Assembly: GCA_036583965.1 (NCBI GenBank)
Contig: JAZBQD010000025.1
Span: 16,206,910-16,270,909, forward strand
Direction of reading: 5' to 3'
DNA length: 64,000 nt
Origin: Prunella strophiata
Taxonomy: Eukaryota; Chordata; Aves; Passeriformes; Prunellidae
Below, in pieces: positions 39,171-51,100 of this stretch. The notes under the pieces are model-generated. The model had not been told where the DNA came from. It worked only from the letters and a program-made list of their open reading frames with translations, and searched no databases. The position numbers and the translations under genes are program-made. Every line of letters begins with the position of its first letter. Position 1 is the first letter of the stretch.

Positions 39171-42100
39171 AGAGTCTGTGCCATCTTGAAATGTGATATC
39201 GTGTGCTGGCACCAAGGCTGAGAAGGACAAGCAGAGCGGGTGCAAGAAGGTGCCCAGCCTTCCAGAGTGAGGCTGAGATTTTAACCCTTTTTGTTCCTGC
39301 ACAATGGAAACTTCAAAAACACCGATTCTCCTTTTTGAATGAGAAGAGACAGAGCCGAAATAGAAGGAAATGGGCAAGTGTGGTGAAAGTTCAAGCAAGT
39401 GGGAAAATGTCAGAAGAGGATAGGAAAAATCCTAGGTGGGAGGAGATTGAGTGGCCTTAGGCTGGGCTCTTGTTCTTGCATAGCCATTGGACTGAACCAA
39501 TTTCTTCCTGTAACTCAGAGACTGCATCTAGGGGGAGGCAGTGGCTGGAAGCCAGGAGAGTGCAGTAATGTTATGTGACGGAGTGGAAGGAACAGAGACT
39601 GATGAGGAGGTGCAGTGAAGCCCTCTGCCTTCAGAGGAAAAGGAGATCTCTGTTCTCGAGACCCCCAGGCCCCAGGGGAGTGAATATGGGGGGACTGGTG
39701 TCCCAAAAGTCAGAGACTGTTACTCTTTCTGGAACTCGTCAAAGCATCCTTAAAAGGAACCTGAGAAGCAGTTTGGATCCATGAACGGTGGTGAGAGCAC
39801 TGGACATGGGAGGAAAATCTCACCTAGGGCAGATTTTCTCTGGGTGGCTGCCATGTGTGACATGGAAACACAAGAGGTTTCAACTGTGTTTCCTGGGGAA
39901 GCCTATGGTGCAAGAAGGAGACTCCTCTCTCCCTTGATGAACTCAGAGTTGGAGGGGTGGTAATGGACTGAGAATTGAGTGTTTGAGGGGTGGTAACTAG
40001 ATTGTGAATTTAAAGTTTCATCTCATTGTGTTGTGGTGGAATTGAACGGTGGGAGGGAAGAGGAGTGTTTTGGAAGGTTTCCATTCTGAATTTTGTGTGT
40101 GCAGTTTTTTTTTTTCTATTATATTGTAGGTTAATAAAGTGGTTTTTTTTCCCTCTATTCCTAAACTAGAGCCTGCTTTGCTCTGTTTCAGGTCACATCT
40201 CACAGCAGCCATTTAGGAAAAATATATTTTCATGGGTGCACTGGCATTGTGTCAGCATCAAACCATGACACAAGGTCAGTGGAAAAGAAAGAGAGGGAGG
40301 AGGTGCTCCAAGCATCAGAGCTCAGATTCCTCTGCAAGCCATGGTGAGGACCATGCTGAAACAAACTGTCACCTGGTGATGCATGAAGTCCACGGGGGAT
40401 GCAGAAATCCACTCGCAGCCCACGAGAAAAGTGCTCCTGCTGGAGCAGGTGGATGCTAGAGAAAGCTGCAGTCTCATAGAAGACCTGAATATAGAGAGAG
40501 TGCCCTTACTTCCAAACTAGAGCAGCCTATCCTTCAAGGACTGCACCCCATGGATGAGTGACCCATGTCACAACATGGGAAGACTGTTTGCCTGTGGGAA
40601 GGACCCCATGGCATAGCAGAGGAAAGACTCTTCTCCCTGAGCGAACAGAAGTGACAAACTGACCAAACTCCCATGCCCTATCTCCCTGCACTGTCGGTGG
40701 GAAGGAGGGAAGGGCTAGCAGGAAAGAGGTGTTTTAGGGGCTTACTTTACTTCTCATGATCCTCCTCTGACTCTGTTAATAATAAATATACTTTATACCT
40801 TTAAATTTAAACCCATTTTGCCCATAGAGTGTTTTTCTCCTGGTCCTTATCTCAACTTATGAACCCTTTGTTAATTCCCTTTTCTTTTTCTTCCCTCCTC
40901 TCTGCCCAACTTTAAAGACAAGGGTAAGCGAATGACTCTTGTGGGTGCCCAGCGTTTGGCCAATGCAAACCACGACACTCCCTAGCTCACATTATTGGGA
41001 TAGGGATGCAGCTTGATGGACATACAATTTAGTGTTAATCAGTTCTTTAGAAATAAATAATTAAATTCATACAAGCTCTTTCCCAAGATGGAGGAATGTC
41101 AGAATCAAGGTGTGCTTGTCTCCACAGGGCAGATTTCCATCTTAAATCCACTATTAATGCTTCTTGAAGTAAAAGCTCTTACTTGCCAATGCTTTGTCCA
41201 GCAGAAAGGTTCTCTCTACCATCTCCCTGTTCAGCCTTGAAATCAAAGAGCGTAACTTGGTCCATTTCAACATCATAGAAACAGATCTTGGAATCGATGT
41301 TCCCATCCACCTACAAGAAAGGAAAACAAAGGGTGCTGGAGCATGAAGTCAAAAAGAAGAATCGGTAAGTTTATCCCATATGCTTCATGCTCTCAGCTTT
41401 CTTTGCTGGTAATAACATGAGGTCATTCTTACTAAGAAATACCAGAAAATTCATGGTTCTTTTTCTATTCCAACAAGGCAGCCTTGGATTTCTTTGAAAT
41501 GCTACAAAGCAGCTTTTGCAATTAAAATATTCATTTTCTGAGTTGTTCCCAACACAGTACAAAGCCTTAAGTAATCTTAATTAATGCTGGGACACGACAC
41601 TTCATTATATGACTCAAAACACTGCCTGAACCAGGTTGGTTTATGTCTCAGAAGTGATTCTTGGGTCCTCAGTAATCTTGACCCACACCCGTCTATGAAC
41701 CAATAGACAAGTCCCGGATGGTGAGGGAAGAGCTGTGCCTCACCCTGCTGACAAGGATGCTGACTTTGCTGCCATTAGCATTACACTTCACAGACAAAAT
41801 GTCTCCGTGGCCAGGGAGCAGCTTGGATAAACTCTTGCTGTTGCAGTGCACTTTTGCCTCTCTGTGGGAAGGAATAAACTTCAATTATATGGTGGCAAAC
41901 AACTGGCAATTTAGCAAATTATGGGTAAGACTTTTAAAAGCAAACTATTTTGACTATATGACACAACTGCCCCAGACTCCCACTTCCTCTCCAGAGGACT
42001 GCTGCCACTGCCTTTCTTTCAGGACTAAGTTAACAGACACTCTTTCCTCAATGAATCAGCAAGAATAAACATCAGTGCTTCTACAGGATTCCCAAAACAT

Positions 42101-45100
42101 AGCTATACAGCAAGAACATCTGAACAGAATTCTCAACTCAGAGGCCTGCTTTTCCTACAGAAATAAGTTGAACAGTACCATGAATGTTGAATAGAGCCCA
42201 TCACATAGAAGTTCTGTGTATGGAAAGCACACAGTGCAGCAGGAGTAAAGAAATGTCATTAGCAGGGCATATTTATATATTTTATTATATCAAAAGGATT
42301 TTATTGCTGGTATAGATACAAAACCAGAAATCAGTCAGCAACAAAGAGAACAAATCTCATTAAATGAAAGAATGCAGCAAAAAGTGGCAGTAATTTAAAG
42401 TGACAGTAATTTAGAGCTATAATACAATCTCATGAAAAAAATGTTTGATTCTATAAGAATAACATTTGTTTTCAGCCAGTTATGATGCTCTGAAATTAAA
42501 GTGTCATAATTTGAGAAGGGGTATTTTCAGTACCAAATGCAAAAATTTATCATAGCATGCATGAGTGGATTTTTTTTCCTCACTATTAAACATCATAATC
42601 CAATATTTATGCTAGCTACAACATAGCTGGAATCTAATAACCTTCAAACTGTCCCAGGTGGAATGTGTGTGATCCCAACCCAAGCAGTTTCCAGAAGGCA
42701 ACTAACTAGACTTCAGCATTCCTCTGATGACAGCATGCAAAGAAGAACAGAATCGGTTTCACTCTTCAGGTTTTTCAGCTTTTCAAAGATACATTTGTCA
42801 TCAGCAGCTACATTTTCAAAATGAACATCATGTTGGTATCTTTTTCATGTTTGTCAGTATGAGTACAGCAACCTTTGAACAAAATCAGGTGAACTCCTTA
42901 ACCTAAACAGGAGAAAGAACAGAGTCTTCACAGTTCTAGGTTCACTTTCTCCATAGATTCATTGAAACAAGTTTGCTGATTTATGAGGAGATACAAGACC
43001 TGGTTTTCTTTCAGCTCTTTTGAGATTCAAGTCTTGTTCAAGGTACCAAAAGAAATGGGACACCCTTAGCTTGATCTTCCATAAATTCTCCACACACTTT
43101 TAAATGTGCTCAAATATCCCTCATATTATCCTCTTTTTTAAATAGTAATAATCATCATCATGATCAATCCATGACTTGCCTAATAATTCCATGGTTACTC
43201 CCCTGCTTTGGAAAGACTGCAATCAGTTCACACAGCTGCATGTATTGTCTCAAGATTCAAAGGGACTGTTGCTTTTCATCAAATCAAAAACAGCTAAAGA
43301 TTCCCCACAAAATACACGTATAACCATAAACAGATTATTTTAAAAGTCCTATTAATACCTGCGTGAAAGGTCAAAGATTTTCAAGTGAGCCAGATCAGTT
43401 CCCACAGCCAGGAAATTCCCACAGACATCCAGGAGGCACGGATTCCCCTCTGCTTCAGAGAACACGAGCAGCTGTTTAACTGTGCCCTGGGAAGAAATGT
43501 GTAACACCAGGTTTGTGTGGCCACAGCCTCACTACCAGGGACTTATTTTGTCACCAAGTTGAGTCACAAATTGCTGAACTTCTGTGTTAGATTAATCACT
43601 CCAAGCAAATTGGAGAAACATACACACACACAAATGCAATCTGGGTTTCAGGTATGTACATAACCTCAAAAAAAGTCTAAATTCAAAGGCATCCTTCCGC
43701 AATAATTTCCTCTTTAGTAACAAAACCTTTACCAAGTGAAATACATACAGAAATATCAAGTCCCCGAAGATCCTTAAATATATAACTGTAAAAACAAATA
43801 CATTATATTTATGTGATTAATTACACCCATTCTAAAATGTAATATTTGCTTCCTAAATAAAATGATGTATCACAGAACTCTGATAATTAGATTTCTTTTT
43901 TTGGTTCTCACAGACTAGCAGAGGCTGCAAAGGTTCACACAAAATGTGCAAGTTATATTTTTCATTACCTTGTAAGAATATTCAGTATGATCATCTTCCT
44001 GAAAGTAGTATATGCATTTCAACCTGCATGCAATTTAGATGGTCTCAAAGTCTGTAAGTACTTATTAGTTACACTGCAGTAGTGTTCAGAGTGGCAGACT
44101 TTTTAAAGAACACAAAATGTCAAAGATCTTTCTGCTGAAATACTCAAAATATATTTTGAGTATTGTATCATGACAAGAAGGAGTAAAGCAGATTTAGAAA
44201 GATCACGCACATTACTTTTAAGCTCTAACACCAATCTTTGAAAACAACAAGGTCTTCAGGGTTTTCTCAGTCCTTACCTGCCAGGTGCGGACCTGGATCC
44301 GGTACGGCTCCACTGTGTACAGATTTTCTCCATGAACAGACAGAACTGGAGAATCACAAAGGAAAGAGCCTGGAACAATCACAACAAAGCCATCATTACA
44401 ATAAATATGTTCTGTAAAAAGAAAAAAAAAAGTAACTTATAGCACACAATTTCCACTATCTTGTACCAAATCTCTTTTTCAATCTGTCAGGCACTGACTG
44501 AATCCTAGCTCCTTGGTGTTTTAGCCTTCTTCCATACTGCTACTACATTGAAAAGCTGGGGTTCCCATTATAAACAGGTGTTGGTACACTCTGTCCATGG
44601 AAACAAGTGAGAGTGGAAGGACAAAGAGTTGATATGGGGAGTGAAAGAAAGGAAAAAAAAAAAAAAAAGTGTAGTGTGAGGTTCTGGTAAGAGAATTCAC
44701 TTTTCCCTTCAGTGAACTGCTACTGAAGAGGGATAACAGAATCTCTGTCAGAACAGTGGCTCTGCAATAACTTCAGAAGTGGTGTAGACTGTTAGAACCT
44801 TGGTGGTAATAAAGCAATGATACAGCATGGAAGAGTTATAAAATATATCAGTAAATACAGACAAGCAGAAAACACCTAATGATTCTTAAAAGACAAATCC
44901 CAAGATTTTGGATGGAATTGATGGAATTCTACATCACTTATTTCTCAAGGCAAAAATATTTAGGGAGAATTAATCATTTAAAAAGCCAATTTACTCTACT
45001 TGGCACTGTACAGAGCAATTTATGGGACAACTTCACTTGAGATCTGGGACAAAAAGCCTCCTTCCCAGTCCCTATGTGGGTACTACGTAACCTTGATTAC

Positions 45101-48100
45101 ACTTTCTCTCAAGCAAGTGGAAAAGTGTTCAATAGTCATTGCCATGTCTTATCTGTAAAGGCAACAGGAGCCACAGCTACAAAAGTAGGAAAAAATTGCT
45201 CTTCTTGATCAAATCAACGGTGTACTTACAAAAATACAAAAAGAAGTAGTTCTAGCCTCACACAATGTTCTGTGCAAGGCCCTCTATAATGTACTTTAGC
45301 TACATCAGATAAAAGCTTTCTCTAGCCCTGAGGGTTTTTTCCAGTCTAGAAGAAGGTGTACCTCCCTGCCCATGGCAGAGGGGGTTAGAACAAGATGCAC
45401 TTTAAAGTCCCTTCCAACCCAAACCATTCTTTGATTCTATGCTTCCAGTGCATCAGCTACCATGAATGAACATATAACTTTGGAAGGAAAGAAGCATTCA
45501 GACTCTGACCAATGTTTTAAGTCCTACCTGCACTTCTGAAAGTATCTCCTGAGTACTCAAAGACAGCCACTTGCTTCCCATTCCAGAATACTACAGCCTC
45601 CTAAAACAAACAAAACACCAAATAAATATACACTTTTAGTTCCTTTTGGGAGCAACAACATGGCAAAAACTCCCCTACAATAGCCACCAGTTACTAGCTC
45701 CTCTGGACATTGGGTTTGAACGCTTTTAGCAGCCCAGAGGCTCTCTGGGTTCAGGTGAGCACCCTAGAGCATTTCTGAGTCCCTGTTCTACCTTAGAAAA
45801 AAAAACAGCTCCACCGCAGCACCATTGCTACTATTACAACAATACCTTCATAACACACTATATTGAATATTAAAAAAAAGACTTATCTTAAAGGCTTAGG
45901 AAGTTTGGTCTTGATAAACCTAACCAGGCAACTGATTAGGCAAATAAACAACAACAAAAAAAAACCCAAACCTATTAACCTGGGTAGCAAAGACTCCACT
46001 AGCATTCATATCAACACGAAGGCTGTGAGTGGTTCCTGTGCTGAAGATCGTCACATTGAAGAGGTTGGGAGACACCTGTACCACAGCCACCTGCTGATGA
46101 AAATGTGCCAACATGGCCTGCTCACTGAGGATCACCACAGAGCTGATGTTGTTCACTGCCAGCAAGTTTTTTCGGGACCCCCACTGTACATAATGGGAAA
46201 AGAAAAAACACACAATTTCATCTCTAGTCTTGAAGTGTCACAGCAGTGTCCCAAGAGAAGTAACATAGGAAAAGACAGAATAAATATTTTTATACATACA
46301 CGAAGTCCTACTATCTAAATACAAACTATAGAGAATAACTGGGAAATATGACAGATTCAAAGACATGTGTCTGCCAAGGAAGGCAGGAACCCTGCTGGAA
46401 TGGGAAGATGGCCCCCTCCTTCCAAATTATTATAACTTCAAAAATACAGGGCTTGCAGGAAAAAAATATGGGAAAAGGAGTAACAGTTCTTTACTAGAAA
46501 ATATATATCTATAAAACAGAACAAACAAAAAAACTACACCCAAAAAAAAAAAAAAAAACCACGTAAGTTTTCCCACCAATAAGCAATTTACCCTTGGTTG
46601 TATTATGACCACAACCAGCAAGGGGCACCACTGGGTGAGGCAGAGGGTCTGCAGTGGCTCCCCCATGGCTCCAGGGGATGCTCCGATGTGAGCCCTGAGC
46701 CTCCCCGGGGTTAATGGTGGCCTCAGATAGACAACAAATGGGAAGCAATTCCTTTGAGAAAACCTAAGCCCCAACATTATCCACCCCAAATTTTTTTTTC
46801 CATACCAACATGTTACATTGAACTTACACTTTTTAACTATAGCCATACATGCATTATCCTAAATATATACATATATACATGCAGATATGGATACAGGCAC
46901 AACGTCATAGACAGTTCACCCCAAAACAAGGTCCTGTTGAGGTGTATGTTATGTTTCTCCATCTTTCTGCATCACCTACTAACAATGTCCCTGAGCAAAG
47001 ACAACCCAACAAATGGCTTTGTCTTTGCTCGAGGCAGAATTCATCCAAAGTCTTTCCTAACATACCTCTTGTACGTACCACTGGAATCTTATTGCCATCT
47101 GCGGTACACAGGGGTTCAGACTGGGCAGGGCCAGCTCGCTTAGTGGAACCTCTGTGTTAACTAACCCTGTAGCCTTTGCTCAGTGCAGATCCCACTGCTT
47201 GAAGGTCCTACCTCCCCTTTTCTTCAATGTTTTTAGTAGTCCTTTGCACTGCTCAACTTCCCCAGCAGCTGGTACATGGTAAGGAATGTGGTATGCCCAC
47301 TAAATACCATGTTCTCTAGCCCAGGTGTTTAATAGGGCTGTTCTTGAAATGAGTCCTGTTGTTGGACTCAGTTCTCTCAGACATACCATCCTTCCACAGG
47401 ACTTGCTTCTCAAGGCCCAGGACGGTGTTCCAGGCAGTGGTGTGAGGCACAGGGTAGGTCTCCAACCATCCAGTGGTGGCTTCTACCATTGTGAGCATGT
47501 AGCTCTTGCCTTGGCAGGTTTGAGGCAGTGTGATGTAATTGTTCTGCCTCCCCATACTTATATTGGACCATCGCCTACCGTACCATGGGGGCTTCACCCT
47601 CTTGGCCTGTTTGATTGCAGTGCACGTTCCACTATCATGGATTACCTGGGAGATGCTGTCCATAGTTAGACCCACCTCTCAGACTCATGCCCCCTTATAG
47701 GTGGCACCTCTGCCCTGACAGCCTAAGGCATCATGGGCCCATCGAGTTGGAACAGCTCTCCCTTGTGTTGCGAGTCCAAATCTATCTGTGACACCTTGAT
47801 TTTGCAGCCTGATTCACCTGTTCATTTTTGGTTCTCCTCATTAGCCCAACACTTGGGGAGATGGGCATCCACATGACAGACTTTCACAGTCCACTCAAGT
47901 GGACCCCACACAGTGCCACTCTGTAGCTTCTCCACTCAAGTAGCAATGTCTTGCCATTCTTCAGCAGTCCAGACTGGTTTTCCTCTATACTGCCAGTTGG
48001 CCTTTTTCCACCTTTCCAGCCACTCCCACGGAGCATTTGCCATCACTCAAGTCAGTGTAGAAGTAAATCTTTGGCCCCTTCTCTTGTTCAGCAATGTCTA

Positions 48101-51100
48101 GGGCCAGCTGGATGGCTTTGAGTTGCACAAACTGGCTTGACCTAGTTTCTCCTTTGGTACCCTCCGTAACTTGTCACGTGGGGATCCATTTGGCTGCTTT
48201 CCATTTTCAGTTCGTTCCTACAATGTGACACAAATCATTACTGAAAAGAGCATAGCATGTTTCTTAGGTGGAGTTTCCTCAGCTTACATTACCTGTTCCT
48301 GCTCCTCATCTGTCAGAACAAAGTCCTCAACTTTCAGGCCAATTCATAATTATTTCCAAGATCCCAGGGTGATCTGGGTTTCCAATACTGGTACACTATG
48401 TAATCAAGGCAATCCACTTACTCCATGTAGCATCGGTGGCGTAATGGGTAGAGGAACCTTTGCTTTTAACATCCACCTCAGCACTGGCACTCAGGGTACC
48501 AGGAGAAGTTGTGCCTCTGTGCCAATCACCTCTGAGGCAGCCTGAACTCCTTCACAGGCTGACAGGATCTCCTCTCTTGGGGTGCAGTTGGCTTCGGACC
48601 CTCTGTGACTTCAGCTCCAGAATCCCAGTGGCTGGCCCAGAGTCTCACCAGGCACCTTCTACCAAAGGCTCCAGGACAAGCCATTGTTCCTGGCTGCAGA
48701 GTACAGCACATTCTTCACCTCTGGTCCTGTCCTGACTGGGCCAAGGGCTACCGCATGAGCAGTACCCTGCTTGATCTGGGCAAAGGCTTGCTGCTGTTCA
48801 GGGCCCCAGTGGAAATTTTTCTTCTTGCCAGTTACAAGGTAAAGGGGTCTCACAAACTGAGTGTACCCTGGGATGTGAATTCTGCAGAAACCTATGCCAC
48901 CAAGGAAAGCAAGTTTCCCTCTTGCTGGTCAGTGGAGACATTGCTGTGATCTTGTTGATGACCTTGGTGGGTATCTGGCGCTGTCCGTCTTGCCATTTCA
49001 TTCCTAGGAACTGGATCTCTCGAGCAGGTCCCTTGACTTTAGTCTTTTGGATGCCAAAACCAGCTTTCTGGAGAATCTGGACTGATCTTTTCTCCTTTCT
49101 CAAAGAATTCTGCTGCCTTGTTCCCCCACATGATGACATCATCAATGTACTGCAGATGTTCAGGAGTCTCATCCTTCTCCAGTGCAGTCTGGATCAGTCT
49201 GCACAGATGGTGGGGCTATGCTTCCACCCCTGGGGCAGTCGGTACCAGGAGTACTGTACACCCCTCCAGGTGAAAGCAAACTGAGGCCTGCCCTCTGCTG
49301 CCACAGGAATGAAGAAAAATGCATTAGCAATGTCAACAGTGGCATACCACTTTGTTGCCTGGGACTCCAGCTCATACTGGAGCTCCAGCATGTCCGGCAC
49401 AGCAACACTCAGTGATCATGTAACTTCATTCAAGCCATGATAGTTCACTGTCAACCTCCATTCCCCATCAGACTTGCACACAGGCCAAACGTCAACTAAA
49501 GCCTTGTACTCTTGTGGGTTTGATGTGCCAGGCCATTGGATCCACACAGTCCAGTAGACATGGTTGTCCCCTGGTGCCCCTACCTGGCTAGAGGCAGGAC
49601 CCCTCTAATACTAGAGTTCTTGTGAATACATATGGGAGCTACCTTCCAGTGAGTCAGATACTTGCCAATGGGAAACTGGCACTGCACTCACTCTCATTGA
49701 CTTCCCTTTTCCTTTCTTCTTCAGTTCTTGTATGCAGGGTGGCTGGACACAGGTAGGTTTCCTATCCCATCATCTCACATCTCCTCCATGGCTGAGTAGG
49801 AAATACCATAAGTCACTTTGTGGGACATACCTGCTCTCTCTGTCTGGGGGGCATCTGGCTCTGACTTCAAGGGCTCTGGTTTGCACTGGTGGCACAGGTA
49901 AACATCTCCCCCTGAGTTTTTTATTATCATCCTTGAGACTCTCAACCAATGTCTCTACAGCAGAGATGTGGGTCTGCATCGGGCCTTGGACCCTACTCTC
50001 GCAATTCCTATGTTTGCTTGCTACAGAGCCCATTGTCTCTTGATTGCCCCTGAGATGCATGTTTGCCATTAAACTGGAGTATTCAGATGGCCCCTGACGT
50101 GCCAGACTGCACCACATTTGCACTGTGCACCTGACCTCATTAGGGTCACTAGCATGTTGCTCATTCCTTTCAAAAAGTATCTCCAACACTGCCATTTCTC
50201 TCAGGCATTGGATTCTTCCTCCATGGTCTTGGATGGCTTTTTATGATGGTGCTGCTGCAATCTGTCCCTGTAAACAAACCTCTCTTATATTTGCTAGAAG
50301 CCACCCCCAGAAAGAAAGGGGTCCTGACTCCCTCACAAATACTTGCTCAATGGCCACACCCTGGGCCAAAGATCCCAAAAATCTTGCTTTGGTACCATCA
50401 AGTTGCATGCCTGTACGCATAAGGTCCCAAACTTGAATCCACCAAGCCAAAAAAGCCTCACCCCCCCCATCATGTAATGTCTTTTCATAGACTGCGGAGA
50501 CTGTCAAACGACAGGGACTCAGTGAAGATCTCAGGCTCCAGCTCCTCTGCTGGTTTTGAGGGCCCTGGCTCTGCATCATCATTAGCTGGGCACACTGAAT
50601 TGGTTTTATCCTTTCTCATTGCAAAGGGCTGACTGCTGCTGGCTGTGGCTGCACCTGTGGTTTAGCTGGAATCTGGACATTTGTAACACCTGTTTGTTCC
50701 ACTTCTGCACTATCTACCTTTCCCTCTGACTGCAGTGGTTCTGCTGGGCAGTGTCCCCCCAACCTCTGTGGCAGGTTTTGGGGCAGCTACACAAGGTAAC
50801 CTCACCCTGTCTCTGAATGGTGAATGGACCTCACTGAATAAAACATATATGATATCTTTAACTTCTAAGGGAAATTTTAACTCTTCAGAAGCTGTTGTTG
50901 TAGGCCCAAAGAAGTGGGAGAAGGGTTGGGAGGAAACTCCCCCCTGTGTTGCTTCCTCACAATAGGTAGCATTATTAAGGAAACTCCAAAGATACAGACT
51001 TCATCAGACTTCATGTGATAGTTATATAGCTTTGGGCCCACATTTCAGAAGAAGTTTACACACACTGAATTCCTCACCTTATTGACCCATTCTACAAACA

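Larger units (their letters stand above)
38180..40977 (+). mobile_element. Outer ERV LTR, split by a younger LTR
   Basis: Two halves, 38180-38772 and 40276-40977, read continuously as one avian LTR once the 38773-40270 insert and one copy of its CAAGG duplication are removed. The left half starts TGTTTTGATTTGGCACAGCC and has GTATTTAAGAATAAAA near 38360. The right half has AATAATAAATATACTTTATACC near 40780 and ends TGCAAACCACGACA at 40977. It lacks internal retroviral sequence. The start at 38180 is less certain than the end. It is antisense to IFT140. Confidence 0.65.
36040..41182 (-). other. IFT140: IFT140 intron, exons 12-13 (about 5.1 kb)
   Basis: Holds a reversed CR1 (36424-36728) and a large LTR complex (38180-40977). 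The 36730-38180 part shows no recognised element. Confidence 0.75.

Noticed and set aside
38712..39398. A 228-codon reverse frame with a long Ser-Leu repeat
   Set aside because: The repeat is the (GA)33 microsatellite read backwards inside a solo LTR; no conserved protein sequence flanks it.
41693..41743. Extension of the IFT140 exon 11 frame (about 16 residues beyond the donor)
   Set aside because: The family continues from exon 12 instead, and a good GTGAGG donor ends the exon at 41744.
46430..47160. Open frames between integrase and the 3' LTR as a possible env gene
   Set aside because: No signal peptide, membrane segment or conserved env pattern was found in a consistent frame. The region is AT-rich on one side and LTR on the other.
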